A stretch of DNA of 64,000 nt from Tolypothrix sp. NIES-4075 (GCF_002218085.1 NZ_BDUC01000004.1:403852-467851), one strand, 5' to 3'. Shown: positions 16,153 through 25,221, counted from the stretch's first letter. Notes: generated by a model from the letters alone, not told the origin. Numbers and translations are program-made.

Positions 16153-17556
16153 CTACGAATCTCGCGTAATCGGTATACCTAACCAATCGCTTAATTCATG
16201 CGCTAGCCATTCAAGTTCAACTTCAGATTTGACAATACCATTATTAATAGCTATTTCATACTTCTGGACTCCTGCCCAAATATCTAATTGTGCCGGCACT
16301 TGAAAGCGGTTTCCTTGAGAGTCTTTAGTAAAGTGGCTGGAAGTGTAAACCAACTTAGTAATATCTTGTGTTAGCGATGGACGTTGATAAAATTTAAATC
16401 CAAATATCTTGGTTGTGAAGGCAATTTGCTGCTTTGTCAAGCGCAATCCGGTACTTTTAAATAAAGGAAACAGTAGCAAAGATGCCAGATGAAAGCCAGC
16501 ACCCCAAAAAGGAAGGGAGAATAAGCTCAAAATAACATTGACTGGAAAAGGAGCGGCAAGAGCGGCAGTTGTCCAAAAAAAGATAAAAGAATTCCAAGCG
16601 ATCGCAAACAAACTTGTGAACACCATTGATGACTGAAAGCCAGCCGGCGGAATAAGAATTAAGAGCGAATCTCTATCTTTGGTAAGTTTAATTTTACTAC
16701 CACTTGGTTTAGTTAAAGCAGTAATTCTTGGTTGTGAATCATTTAAAGCTGCGAGTGCATCAGTAGCAGAATTCAAACGCTTTTCTAAACTCGGTTCAGT
16801 CATCCACCGCAACCAATCAGTAAAAGCGGGACTGAGATTAGCGATATGCTCAAAGGAAATGCGAAAATCATGAAGGGGTAAATCTGCTGGGTGCGAACCC
16901 GTAACCAAGTAAATTAATGTTGCACCTAAACTATAAAGGTCAGAGGCACTAGTTGTGCGATCGCCAAATTGTTCGGGTGGCATATAACCGTATGTTCCTA
17001 CCACAGTCCGAGTTCCGCTTTCTTTGGCAACAGTCTGCACCGAGCCAAAATCTACAAGGTACACAAGACCTGCACTATTACCAGTGCGTTGGCGTAGCCC
17101 CCCGTAGGCATCGCCCAATAAAATATTGCTAGGCTTAATATCGCGGTGAATTACTCTTGGATGCAAAGAGTGTAAGTAAATGAGAATTTCTAAAACTTGT
17201 TTAGCTATTTCTTTTACTTCCGTTTCCGTAAAACTACGTCCTGCTTTTAAATATTGCTCTAAAGTTTCTGCGGGGATATAAGACTGTACTAAAGCAAATC
17301 CTTTAATAGAAGGTGAATTTACCTCAAAATAATCTATATAACCCGGAATTTGAGGATGAGACAAAGATTTTAACGTTTCGGCTTCTCGTTCAAACAGCTT
17401 GAGATCGTCCCATTCAAAATCACTGTTAAAAGAAAGTAACTTTATTACAACTAATTCCTCAGTTTCTAAGTTACGGGCTAAAAGCGATCGCCGTCCCGCC
17501 TTTTTTCCTAACTGTTGCTGAATTTGATAGCGATCGCCTAATATTTGACCATTCAT
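16153..17556 (-). CDS. Hanks-type Ser/Thr protein kinase with C-terminal membrane segments
   Basis: I place the start at the ATG at 17556, giving 467 residues beginning MNGQILGDRYQIQQQLG; the open frame upstream to 17799 is translated repeat DNA. The kinase domain shows VVIKLLSF (catalytic Lys), an E in helix C, VIHRDIKPSNILL, VDFGSVQT, GTYGYMPPEQF (APE-like) and DLYSLGATLIYL. The glycine loop is degenerate (GKKAGRRS). Two hydrophobic segments follow at about 320-375, then a cytoplasmic or lumenal domain ending with EWLAHELSDWLGI. Between the HRD loop and DFG, about nine extra residues (AYGGLRQRT) are encoded by a dispersed cyanobacterial repeat. Substrate unknown. Confidence 0.88.
   Translation of the reverse strand: MNGQILGDRYQIQQQLGKKAGRRSLLARNLETEELVVIKLLSFNSDFEWDDLKLFEREAETLKSLSHPQIPGYIDYFEVNSPSIKGFALVQSYIPAETLEQYLKAGRSFTETEVKEIAKQVLEILIYLHSLHPRVIHRDIKPSNILLGDAYGGLRQRTGNSAGLVYLVDFGSVQTVAKESGTRTVVGTYGYMPPEQFGDRTTSASDLYSLGATLIYLVTGSHPADLPLHDFRISFEHIANLSPAFTDWLRWMTEPSLEKRLNSATDALAALNDSQPRITALTKPSGSKIKLTKDRDSLLILIPPAGFQSSMVFTSLFAIAWNSFIFFWTTAALAAPFPVNVILSLFSLPFWGAGFHLASLLLFPLFKSTGLRLTKQQIAFTTKIFGFKFYQRPSLTQDITKLVYTSSHFTKDSQGNRFQVPAQLDIWAGVQKYEIAINNGIVKSEVELEWLAHELSDWLGIPITRDS
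17086..17114. repeat. Dispersed 29-bp palindromic repeat inside the kinase gene
   Basis: GCGTTGGCGTAGCCC continues into CCCGTAGGCATCGC. The two halves are partly complementary (GGCGTAGCC with GGCATCGC-type ends and a central CCCCCC). It is of the kind scattered between genes in Nostocales genomes as I recall them. Here it is translated in frame in the kinase activation region without breaking the frame. Confidence 0.6.
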
Positions 17557-17690
17557 GACTATGGCTGATAGCACTGCGGTAAAAGATTTGTATAAATTAT
17601 GAATTGCCGACTGGGGCAAGGTCAAAGATAACAAGAGTAAAGGGGGGAGATGAGGGAGATGGGGAAGATAAACAGACAAACTCCCCCTGC

Positions 17691-17899
17691 CACTGAGGAT
17701 GCTCCACTTGGGGAGCCACCCCCACTCTAAGGGTTTCCCGACAGTCGCGGGAGTGGCGTGAAACCCCAAGACCGCATTGGCTCCCCTGCCCCCTGCCACT
17801 GAGGATGCTCCACTTGGGGAGCCACCCCCACTCTAAGGGTTTCCCGACAGTCGCGGGAGTGGCGTGAAACCCCAAGACCGCACTGGCTCCCCTGCCCCT
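17691..17899. repeat. Tandem duplication of a 106-bp repeat unit
   Basis: Copy 1 spans 17691-17796 and copy 2 17797-17899. I see one base difference (GCATTGG versus GCACTGG) before the ends diverge. Each copy contains hairpins, such as CTCCACTTGGGGAG and CACTCTAAGGG...GGGAGTG, and the motif GAGCCAGTGCGGTCTTGGGG on the minus strand. Part of this motif also occurs at 2097, 19558 and 19683. Near identity suggests recent duplication. It lies between divergent kinase and cbiT genes. Confidence 0.85.
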
Positions 17900-17924
17900 T
17901 TTAATTTAATTGTAGAATCCTACT

Positions 17925-18527
17925 ATGCCCTCCCAACTTTGGCCCTACATTACTCCTGGTATCCCTGATGAGTTGTTTGAAAGCCTACCGGGAATTCCTC
18001 TTTCACAGCGCGAAATTCGCCTGCTGTTGATAGCTCAACTGCGTCTGTTACCCAATTCGGTGTTGTGGGATATTGGCGCGGGAACAGGTACAATTCCGGT
18101 AGAAGTGGGGTTGTTGTGTCCTCAGGGGCAGATTATCGCAGTAGAAAGAGATGAAGAAGTAGCCAACTTAATTCGGCGTAACTGCGATCGCTTTGAAGTA
18201 AAGAATGTTGAAGTCATTGAAGGTAGTGCCCCAGAGTGTTTGCACAATCTGAAAGAGAAACCCCATCGCGTCTGCATCGAAGGAGGACGTTCCATCCAAG
18301 AAATTTTGCAAGCAGTTTGGAATTATTTACCTCCATCCGGTCGAGTTGTCGCCACAGCTGCTAGTCTAGAAACTCTGTATGCTATTTCTCAAAGCTTTTC
18401 TGTGCTGCAAGCGAGGAATGTTGAAGTTGTCCAATCGGCAATTAATCGCTTAGAAACACGCGGCTATTCGCAAACCTTTGCCGCCGTCGATCCTATTTTT
18501 ATCCTCAGTGGTGAGAAACTAGACTAA
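17925..18527 (+). CDS. cbiT: Precorrin-6Y C5,15-methyltransferase, CbiT-type subunit
   Basis: A 200-residue SAM-dependent methyltransferase of corrin (vitamin B12) synthesis. It shows PGIPDELFE near residue 11, the family start PLSQREIRLLLIAQLRL, motif I DIGAGTGTIPVEVGL at about 49, the acidic end of strand 2 AVERDEE, and CIEGGRSIQEIL near 118. CbiT methylates C15 and decarboxylates the acetate side chain. The first ATG at 17925 fits the family length; no strong ribosome binding site is seen. cdsA follows 107 bp later and is probably independent. Confidence 0.93.
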   Translation: MPSQLWPYITPGIPDELFESLPGIPLSQREIRLLLIAQLRLLPNSVLWDIGAGTGTIPVEVGLLCPQGQIIAVERDEEVANLIRRNCDRFEVKNVEVIEGSAPECLHNLKEKPHRVCIEGGRSIQEILQAVWNYLPPSGRVVATAASLETLYAISQSFSVLQARNVEVVQSAINRLETRGYSQTFAAVDPIFILSGEKLD

Positions 18528-18634
18528 ATCTCAAGGATGAAGGCTGTTCGCGCAGCGTCTCCTTTGGAGAAGGATAAAGGATAAATAACAACTCAAACTT
18601 CAAACTTCATCCTTTATACTTCACACTTATATCT

Positions 18635-19534
18635 ATGCCTTGGTCTCGAATTATTAGTGGAATTGTGGCGATCGCCATTGCTTTAAGTGCGACTCTTTTA
18701 GGGGGTTGGTACTTTACTATTATGTTTGCGGCGATTATCTTTTTGGGTCAACAGGAATATTTTGAGTTAGTGCGAAGCAAAGGTATCGCTCCTGCCGCTA
18801 AAACTACTCTTGTTGTCAGCCAAGCTTTGTTAGTCATTTGTACTCTTAATGGCTCTTTAGCTGATGCTGTCACACCATTAGCCGGGACATTTATTTGTTT
18901 TTACTTATTGTTTCAGCCAAAGATGGCAACGATCGCCGATATTTCTGCTTCGATCATGGGGTTATTTTACACTGGTTATTTGCCAAGTTACTGGGTAAGG
19001 TTACGCGCAATTGATAGTTCTAGTATCAAAAATCTACCTTTTGGTGGGTACTTACCCCCAGATTGGCTAGATATTATTCAAAAAGGAAATTTTGCTTTTC
19101 TACCACAAGGTTTAACATCAACAGCGCTGACCTTCCTCTGCATTTGGTCAGCTGACATCGGCGCTTACACTTTCGGCAAATTCTTCGGTAAAACTCCTCT
19201 ATCTGATATCAGCCCGAAAAAAACCGTTGAAGGAGCAGTATTTGGCATTAGCGCCAGCGTTCTTGTAGCCGTAGCAGGAGCTTATTTTCTTAACTGGTCA
19301 AAACCTCCTTTGACTGGTATGGCGCTGGGTTTGCTGATTGGGATCGCTAGTCTTTTAGGCGACCTCACCGAATCCATGCTCAAACGCGATGCTGGGGTAA
19401 AAGATTCCGGGCAATTAATCCCAGGTCACGGCGGCATCTTAGATCGTACTGATAGTTATATTTTTACCGCTCCTTTAGTTTACTACTTCGTCACACTCGT
19501 ATTGCCATTGTTAGGGGATAGGGGTAATTGGTAA
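18635..19534 (+). CDS. cdsA: Phosphatidate cytidylyltransferase
   Basis: CdsA makes CDP-diacylglycerol from CTP and phosphatidate, the branch point to phosphatidylglycerol. The 299-residue protein is very hydrophobic, with about eight membrane helices. The C-terminal signature runs from SLLGDLTESMLKRDAGVKDSG through LIPGHGGILDRTDSYIF at about 245-280, with the metal-binding acidic residues. The last five codons (GDRGNW region) come from the TTGGTAATTGG repeat that starts at the gene's end, so the native stop has probably been replaced by the repeat with little effect. Confidence 0.95.
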   Translation: MPWSRIISGIVAIAIALSATLLGGWYFTIMFAAIIFLGQQEYFELVRSKGIAPAAKTTLVVSQALLVICTLNGSLADAVTPLAGTFICFYLLFQPKMATIADISASIMGLFYTGYLPSYWVRLRAIDSSSIKNLPFGGYLPPDWLDIIQKGNFAFLPQGLTSTALTFLCIWSADIGAYTFGKFFGKTPLSDISPKKTVEGAVFGISASVLVAVAGAYFLNWSKPPLTGMALGLLIGIASLLGDLTESMLKRDAGVKDSGQLIPGHGGILDRTDSYIFTAPLVYYFVTLVLPLLGDRGNW

Positions 19535-19826
19535 TTGGTAATTGGGCATTGGTAATTGGTGAGCCAGTGCGATCGATTGCGGGTCTCCCGACTTGTTCGC
19601 GTAGCGTCTGGGTAAGGAGAAGCACAGCCTTTGAACCCTGAAGGGGTAATTGGGCATTGGTTTGGCAGTGCGTAGGCATCGGCAGCGCGGTCTTCTCCCT
19701 TTGGGAGAAGACCGCGCTGGCTCACCATTACCCACTACCCATTCCCCATTACCACTGCCGTTGAAATTATAGACATAATAAAAAATCAACAATAATTATT
19801 TTAAGTTTTTAATTTTTAATCAATCA
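19535..19826. repeat. Repeat cluster with a 17-bp perfect hairpin
   Basis: GGTAATTGG units are followed by a GAGCCAGTGCGATCG-type repeat. Then comes a perfect inverted repeat: 17-base arms at 19683-19699 and 19703-19719 with a 3-base loop, starting CAGCGCGGTCTTC. CCCATTACC units follow. The hairpin sits between convergent cdsA and the DUF2993 gene and might stop transcription, although no T-run follows. Confidence 0.8.
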
Positions 19827-20540
19827 TTAGGGATTAACGTTAATCCGTCCGCGACAGACTAGTTTACCTGGGATCAGCGTTAATTCTTGGATATCCACAT
19901 CTGAACCAAGATCCAGATAGTGTCCTTGATTACCTTCTGTAAGCACTGCTGTGCCGTGTTTTATTTGGATTTGTGACAGTTGCAATTCATGAGCGCTGAG
20001 TAATTCTAGGCTTACACTCATCTCAATCGTGGTGGGATTGGTTACGTCTGTATGAATTCCGCAAACTATCAACTTATTATTTGCAAGGGAAATTGTTTGC
20101 CAAGCTGTTGGCTTGGAATTTGGGCTGTGTTCTGGTAATAGTTTTAGCAGTACATCATTTAAAGCTGTCGATAATAATTCCGATGAGAGAGAGGCTTTGA
20201 GATCCTCCTCGTTCAGGATTACCTCCCCAACTACTGGTACTGTTTCTAACAGTCGCAGTGGTTGTCCCTTGAGTACTGCGCCGATGTTTATCCTTATATT
20301 TTCTGCCTTTAGGAAAATTTCTGTGAGATGGAGACCTTGATAAATTGCATGAGTAGCAAAAATAGATACTCCAGGAATGCGACCGGAAAGAAGTTGGCGA
20401 TCGCTTGCTTGAATTTCCACTTCCAGTTGCGATATCTGGCTCGTTTGCGATCGCAACCACAGCGAGAGCGCTGTTTTTAGTACATTGGTGATGATGCGTA
20501 TCTTCTGGGGATTTTTGGGTGATGAATTTTCTTTATACAT
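19827..20540 (-). CDS. DUF2993 (LmeA-like) family protein
   Basis: A 237-residue protein without a clear signal peptide. Features of the DUF2993 family include IQASDRQLLSGRIPGVSI (about 42-59), YQGLHLTEIFLKAENIRINIGAVLKGQPLRL (about 68-97), and repeating beta-strands through the end with LIPGKLVCRGRI. Actinobacterial relatives (LmeA) bind phospholipids at the cell envelope; the cyanobacterial role is unknown to me. It is convergent with cdsA, a phospholipid gene, and divergent from rluB. Confidence 0.8.
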   Translation of the reverse strand: MYKENSSPKNPQKIRIITNVLKTALSLWLRSQTSQISQLEVEIQASDRQLLSGRIPGVSIFATHAIYQGLHLTEIFLKAENIRINIGAVLKGQPLRLLETVPVVGEVILNEEDLKASLSSELLSTALNDVLLKLLPEHSPNSKPTAWQTISLANNKLIVCGIHTDVTNPTTIEMSVSLELLSAHELQLSQIQIKHGTAVLTEGNQGHYLDLGSDVDIQELTLIPGKLVCRGRINVNP

Positions 20541-20684
20541 CTACTCAAGTTTTTTATGACTATTTATATGACAACCAAGGAGGGCACTCAAAGAGAATTC
20601 AACTGTAACATTTGTGGCTATCCCCAACAAAGTGCAACTATTATAGTTAATTTAATACTTTCACAAAGAATAAGTAATTTCCAC

Positions 20685-21479
20685 ATGGAGGAAAGGTTAC
20701 AAAAGATTTTATCTAAATGGGGTATAGCCTCAAGACGCGAAGCCGAAGAAATGATTGTGCTGAAGCGGGTGCGGATTAATGGCACATTAGCGCACTTAGG
20801 TCAAAAAGCTGACCCGCTCATAGACACTATCACAGTAGATGGCAAGCCGATATCTGGTCTTCTGCGTCCAGCTTTAATTTATCTATTACTACACAAACCA
20901 GCTGGAATAGTTTCCACCTGCGATGATCCTCAAGGACGACCAACAGTGCTGCATCTATTACCGAAAGAATTAAGAGAAAATCAAGGCATTCATCCGGTTG
21001 GTCGTTTAGATGCATACTCAACAGGGGCATTAATACTTACAAATGACGGAAACTTAACATTTGGATTAACTCATCCCAGCCACAGTATTCCTAAGACTTA
21101 TCGTGTTTTGGTAAAAGGTCATCCTCCAGAATCAGTGTTACAAAGATGGCGTCAGGGTGTGATGTTGGAGGGTAAAAAAACGCGATCGGCGCAAGTGCGT
21201 CTAAGAGAAAGTTTGGCAGATGAAAGCTGCCTAGAAATTATTTTAAAGGAGGGAAGAAATCGTCAGATTCGCCGTGTAGCCGAACTGCTGGGATACCCAG
21301 TGATTAAGCTGCACCGCACAGCCATAGGTTCAATTCAATTAGAAAAGCCCGGAGAACCTTTATTAGCTGAAGGTTCCTATCGTTCCCTAAAAGATGATGA
21401 GATTCGCTTTTTGCAAGAGCAAATTAAGCACATACCTATTAATGATTCAGCAGGGTTTAGGAGTATCAAACAATCATGA
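20685..21479 (+). CDS. rluB: 23S rRNA pseudouridine synthase, RluB/RsuA family
   Basis: The 264-residue protein begins MEERLQKILSKWGIASRREAE with an S4 RNA-binding domain (1-60). The catalytic domain has LLLHKPAGIVST, the active-site GRLDAYSTGALILTNDG with its Asp, and KEGRNRQIRRVAELLGYPV near the end. It should form pseudouridine in 23S rRNA (RluB-type) or a related site. The frame is open to 20556, but homologues start at the S4 domain, so I place the start at the ATG at 20685. Its stop overlaps the rodZ start by 4 bp (ATGA), so the two are translationally coupled. Confidence 0.9.
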   Translation: MEERLQKILSKWGIASRREAEEMIVLKRVRINGTLAHLGQKADPLIDTITVDGKPISGLLRPALIYLLLHKPAGIVSTCDDPQGRPTVLHLLPKELRENQGIHPVGRLDAYSTGALILTNDGNLTFGLTHPSHSIPKTYRVLVKGHPPESVLQRWRQGVMLEGKKTRSAQVRLRESLADESCLEIILKEGRNRQIRRVAELLGYPVIKLHRTAIGSIQLEKPGEPLLAEGSYRSLKDDEIRFLQEQIKHIPINDSAGFRSIKQS

Positions 21480-22261
21480 AATGGCAAAAAAGCAAAGATG
21501 ATAATCAACCAATAGTTTCTGTGGAGCAATTACGAGCCGAAAAGTTGGCTTCCTTGGGTGGTCAACTTTGGGTAAAGCGTACTGAACAAAATTTATCCTT
21601 GGATGAAATGGTCGTATCGACCATGATTCCCCGTCGGTTGTTGCAAGCGATCGAAGAAGGCAATTTAGATGATTTGCCAGAACCAATTTATATTCGTGGT
21701 TTAATTAGACAATTTGCTGATGCACTGGGGTTGGATGGAGCGGAATTTGCTAAGAGTTTCCCGGTCGGCTCAAATCACGTTAACCTGACACCTGGTTGGA
21801 AACCTACCCCCTTCGGTCAACTGCTGCGTCCTTTTCATCTTTATGTGCTTTACATTGCTTTGATTGTCTGTTCTGTTAGCGGGTTGTCTCGATTATTGAA
21901 TAATGCTGCTATCGAAGCGAACAATAGCCAAAGCACCGAAAAAGCACAAATTAAGCCGAAACAAACACCTACTGTGCAAATTCAACCTGTTAGCAATATC
22001 AGCAGTAACGGACAGGCAGTGCAGATTGGTGTCACCTTAAAGGAGAAATCTTGGATTCGCGTAGTCGCTGATGGCAAAACTGAATTTGAGGGGGAATTGC
22101 CCGAAGGAACCCAACGCACTTGGAAAGCTCAAGATCAACTGACAGTTAGAGCCGGCAATGCTGGGGGTGTGTTGGTAAGTGTCAATAAAGAGGAAGCCAA
22201 GCCAATGGGAGATCCTGGGAAAGTCAAAGAAGTGATAGTTGCTGCCAAGGCTGGGACTTGA
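21476..22261 (+). CDS. rodZ: RodZ-like helix-turn-helix membrane protein
   Basis: The 261-residue protein has a cytoplasmic helix-turn-helix domain (about 20-95; MIPRRLLQAIEEGNLDDLPEPIYIRGLIRQFADALGLD is characteristic but split here only for reference to residues 51-88). One membrane helix follows at about 122-142, then a polar linker, and a C-terminal DUF4115 beta domain (about 178-250) with KEKSWIRVVADGKTEFEG. RodZ links the MreB cytoskeleton to cell-wall elongation. It overlaps rluB by 4 bp. The C-terminal end abuts a G-rich repeat. Confidence 0.88.
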   Translation: MKWQKSKDDNQPIVSVEQLRAEKLASLGGQLWVKRTEQNLSLDEMVVSTMIPRRLLQAIEEGNLDDLPEPIYIRGLIRQFADALGLDGAEFAKSFPVGSNHVNLTPGWKPTPFGQLLRPFHLYVLYIALIVCSVSGLSRLLNNAAIEANNSQSTEKAQIKPKQTPTVQIQPVSNISSNGQAVQIGVTLKEKSWIRVVADGKTEFEGELPEGTQRTWKAQDQLTVRAGNAGGVLVSVNKEEAKPMGDPGKVKEVIVAAKAGT

Positions 22262-22360
22262 GGAGAGGGGGGGATGGGGGGATGGGGAGAAAGAAGAATT
22301 ATTCTCCTTGTCCCCTTGTCCCCTTGTCTCCCACTCCCCCACTCCCCCACTCCCCCTATC
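22262..22360. repeat. G-rich/AAGAATTATT/C-rich element between convergent genes
   Basis: The same layout as at 6186-6285: GGGG-rich purine tract, AAAGAAGAATTATTCTCC core, then TTGTCCCC octamers and CCCACTCC units. It lies between the convergent rodZ and malQ genes. Confidence 0.7.
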
Positions 22361-23869
22361 TCACTTCGTCTGCGGGGCGCGACCGTAGATTGTGGTGAGA
22401 TCTTTCAGCTTTGATCTTAATTCATGGGTTAAAGCTTCTGATTGATATCGCCACTCCCAGTTACCTTCGGCAACACTAGGCTTATTCATCCGCCCTTGGG
22501 TATCTAACCCGAAAATATCTTGTAAGGGGATAATTGCCTGATTTGCTACAGAACTCAAGGCAAGTCGAATTAAATCCCACTGAATGCCTTCAGAACTGAC
22601 AGAACCTAAATAAAGCAACAAGTTTTGCTTTTCCCAGTCCGACGCTTGATTGAACCAGCCTACGGTTGTGTCGTTGTCGTGAGTGCCGGTGTAAACTACG
22701 GCGTTGCGCGGGTAATTGAATGGTAAAAAGCCATTACCGGGATCGGAACCGAAGGCGAATTGTAAAACTTTCATGCCGGGAAATTCAAATTTGTCGCGCA
22801 GTGCTTCTACCTCTGGGGTAATTACTCCTAAATCTTCCGCCAAAACCGGCAGCTTGCCCAATCTTTGTTTGATTTCCTCAAATAATTTGTCTCCTGGGGC
22901 TTTGATCCACTCTCCGTTCATGGCTGTTTGTTCACCTTGTTTCACAGCCCAGTAAGCTTCAAATCCGCGAAAGTGGTCAATGCGAATTATGTCTATGTAA
23001 TCCAGCATTGCTTCAAAGCGCCTCATCCACCATTTAAAGTTTTGTTTTTCTAATTCTTCCCAGTTGTAAACTGGGTTGCCCCACAATTGACCGGTGGCGC
23101 TAAAGTAATCTGGTGGAACTCCCGCCATGAGTGAGGCTTCTCCTGTCTCTTGATTTAAGCAAAAAATATCAGGATTAGACCAGACATCAGCGCTGTCGTG
23201 AGCTACGTAGATCGGGATATCACCGATAATTTCAACATGGGACATATTGGCATAGTTTTTGAGTTCCGACCATTGGCGGAAAAATTCAAATTGGATGTAT
23301 TTGTAATAAAAAATCTCCGCCTCCATTTCTTGCCGCACTCGATTTATCGCTTCTGGTTGGCGCTTACGCACTTCTGGTTCCCAAGTATGCCAGCTTGCAC
23401 CCCCCTTAGCATCTTTCAACGCCATAAATAAAGCGTAATCATCGAGCCAAAATGCTTTGGTGTCGCAAAAACCTGCAAATTCTTTATGCTGTGTTGGTGC
23501 TGCCTGGGTTTTAAAGTTCTCGCAGGCTTTCTTTAACAGCCCAATCTTAAATGGTACAACCTGCCCGTAATCTACTTTGTTTGGATCAAATCCTGGTAAA
23601 TTATCAAGGTCTTCAGGGGATAGCAAATTTTGCTCAAGCAGCTTTTGGGGGCTGATGAGTAGAGGGTTTCCTGCTAATGCTGAATAAGAAGCATAAGGAG
23701 AATTACCGTAACCAGTTGGTCCTAATGGCAAGACTTGCCAGTATTGTTGGTAACTTTCTCTGAGAAAATCAATAAAGGCGTAAGCTTCTACGCCTAAGTC
23801 ACCAATGCCGAATCGACCGGGAAATGACGTGGGATGAAGTAAAATACCGCTGGATCTCAAAAAAGGCAT
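22361..23869 (-). CDS. malQ: 4-alpha-glucanotransferase (amylomaltase)
   Basis: A GH77 enzyme that transfers alpha-1,4-glucans, used in glycogen and maltodextrin turnover. The 502-residue protein starts MPFLRSSGILLHPTSFPGRFGIGDLG and shows FEAYWAVKQGE, the nucleophile in IIRIDHFRGF, the acid/base in LAEDLGVITPEV, and YTGTHDNDTTVGWF. Length is typical. It is convergent with rodZ; a heptamer-repeat tract separates it from the divergent NUDIX gene. Confidence 0.97.
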   Translation of the reverse strand: MPFLRSSGILLHPTSFPGRFGIGDLGVEAYAFIDFLRESYQQYWQVLPLGPTGYGNSPYASYSALAGNPLLISPQKLLEQNLLSPEDLDNLPGFDPNKVDYGQVVPFKIGLLKKACENFKTQAAPTQHKEFAGFCDTKAFWLDDYALFMALKDAKGGASWHTWEPEVRKRQPEAINRVRQEMEAEIFYYKYIQFEFFRQWSELKNYANMSHVEIIGDIPIYVAHDSADVWSNPDIFCLNQETGEASLMAGVPPDYFSATGQLWGNPVYNWEELEKQNFKWWMRRFEAMLDYIDIIRIDHFRGFEAYWAVKQGEQTAMNGEWIKAPGDKLFEEIKQRLGKLPVLAEDLGVITPEVEALRDKFEFPGMKVLQFAFGSDPGNGFLPFNYPRNAVVYTGTHDNDTTVGWFNQASDWEKQNLLLYLGSVSSEGIQWDLIRLALSSVANQAIIPLQDIFGLDTQGRMNKPSVAEGNWEWRYQSEALTHELRSKLKDLTTIYGRAPQTK

Positions 23870-24066
23870 TGCTTTTCCTAAATTATGGGAAGATGCGATC
23901 GCATTGAATTTATCACGTAATAGTTGTTGGTTGTAAGTTGTAAGTTGTTAGTGGTTAGTTGTTGGTTGTTGGTGGAAGCGTTGACAAATAACTCCTACTC
24001 TTAACTCTTAACTCCGTTCTCCTATCCACGCTTCCACGCTTCCACGCTCCCACGCTCCTCCTAACC

Positions 24067-24498
24067 ATGTCTTACCGCAATCCCGCTCCTACAGTTGATA
24101 TCATCATCGAATTGGTCGATCGCCCTCATCGACCAATAGTGTTAATCGAAAGACATAATCCTCCTTTGGGTTGGGCAATTCCTGGTGGTTTTGTCGATTA
24201 TGGGGAATCTGTGGAAGTGGCAGCGCGGCGTGAAGCGCAGGAGGAGACGGGTTTGCAAGTAGAATTAATTGAACAATTTCTGGTGTATTCTGACCCTAGT
24301 CGCGATCCCCGTCAACATACGCTGAGTATTGTGTTTTTGGCGACGGCGATCGGTGAACCAAAAGCGGGGGATGATGCGAAAGGTGTCGGGATGTTTGAGT
24401 CTTGGCGCGTGCCTGGTAATTTATGTTTTGACCACGATCGCATTTTGCGGGATTATTGGCAATATCGGCATTATGGTATACGTCCCAGATTGGGGTAG
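24067..24498 (+). CDS. NUDIX hydrolase
   Basis: A 143-residue NUDIX protein with the exact box G-x5-E-x7-R-E-x2-E-E-x-G (GGFVDYGESVEVAARREAQE and ETGL, about residues 39-62). The N-terminus NPAPTVDIIIEL and the later DPSRDPRQHTLSIVFLA resemble ADP-ribose pyrophosphatase-like members. The substrate is not readable. The ridA-like gene starts 43 bp downstream after a GGAGGAG site, suggesting co-transcription. Confidence 0.9.
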   Translation: MSYRNPAPTVDIIIELVDRPHRPIVLIERHNPPLGWAIPGGFVDYGESVEVAARREAQEETGLQVELIEQFLVYSDPSRDPRQHTLSIVFLATAIGEPKAGDDAKGVGMFESWRVPGNLCFDHDRILRDYWQYRHYGIRPRLG

Positions 24499-24540
24499 AA
24501 AACGAACCGCACTCGTAGCAGAGGGCGCGAAGGAGGAGAG

Positions 24541-24927
24541 ATGAGTAAGAGGGTGATTCGGACAGAGAAGGCGCCGGCGCCGGTGGGACCATATAATCAA
24601 GCGATCGCTGCTTCTGGTTTGGTGTTTGTCGCGGGGCAAATTCCCCTTGATGCGGGTTCGGGGGAGATTATTGGGGCGGGGGATGTGACGCGGCAAACAC
24701 AACAGGTAATGGCGAATTTAGAAGCGATTCTGCAAGCTTCTGGGGCGGGGTTTGATGATGTGGTAAAGACGACCGTGTTTTTAGCTGATATGAATGATTT
24801 TGCGGCGATGAATGCTGTTTATGCTTCATTTTTTGATGAAGCTACTGCGCCGGCGCGTGCGTGCGTGCAGGTGTCGCGTTTACCTAAGGATGTTTTGGTG
24901 GAGATTGATTGTATTGCGGTGATTTAA
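24541..24927 (+). CDS. ridA: RidA family enamine/imine deaminase
   Basis: The 128-residue protein matches the RidA/YjgF family: APAPVGPYNQAIAASGLVFVAGQIPLD is split over residues 9-35, with the later TTVFLADMNDFAAMN and ARACVQVSRLPKDVLVEID (the conserved Arg of the active site and the final strand). RidA hydrolyses reactive 2-aminoacrylate-type enamines released by PLP enzymes. It has a strong GGAGGAG site. Codon use is GC-richer than the flanking genes in places (GCGCCGGCGCCGGTG), worth noting but not proof of transfer. Confidence 0.95.
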   Translation: MSKRVIRTEKAPAPVGPYNQAIAASGLVFVAGQIPLDAGSGEIIGAGDVTRQTQQVMANLEAILQASGAGFDDVVKTTVFLADMNDFAAMNAVYASFFDEATAPARACVQVSRLPKDVLVEIDCIAVI

Positions 24928-24934
24928 GGTGTAA

Positions 24935-25219
24935 ATGTATTCTCAAAATCTAGTTTTTTCGCGTCATGCGATCCAACAGATGTTTTTCCGCAGAATTAGT
25001 ACAAGGGAGGTGGAAGCTGTAATAGCTTCTGGTGAGGTGATAGAAGAAAATCTAAATGATACACCTTTTCCTAGTTATCTTTTATTTTACTTTGTGGAAG
25101 GTAAGCCGATTCATGTCGTTTTTTCTTATGATGAATCTACAGATACGGGATATATTGTGACGGCTTACATTCCCGATGAAAATCTTTGGTCAGATGATTT
25201 TAGAACTAGGAGATTATAA
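24935..25219 (+). CDS. DUF4258 protein, putative toxin of a toxin-antitoxin pair
   Basis: A 94-residue protein with the DUF4258 pattern: FSRHAIQQMFFRRIS (helix with His and Arg), VEAVIASGEVIEEN, then a beta-sheet part including KPIHVVFSYDESTDTGYIVTAYIPD. The fold is thought to be RelE-like and members often stand next to MqsA-type antitoxins, exactly as here, with a gap of 2 bp. It would act on mRNA or another cellular target; that is inference. It starts 8 bp after ridA, so may be read from the same transcript. Confidence 0.75.
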   Translation: MYSQNLVFSRHAIQQMFFRRISTREVEAVIASGEVIEENLNDTPFPSYLLFYFVEGKPIHVVFSYDESTDTGYIVTAYIPDENLWSDDFRTRRL

Positions 25220-25221
25220 AT

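Noticed and set aside
24541..24927. Recent horizontal transfer of ridA because of GC-rich codons
   Set aside because: The protein is a normal housekeeping RidA and the composition shift is only local.
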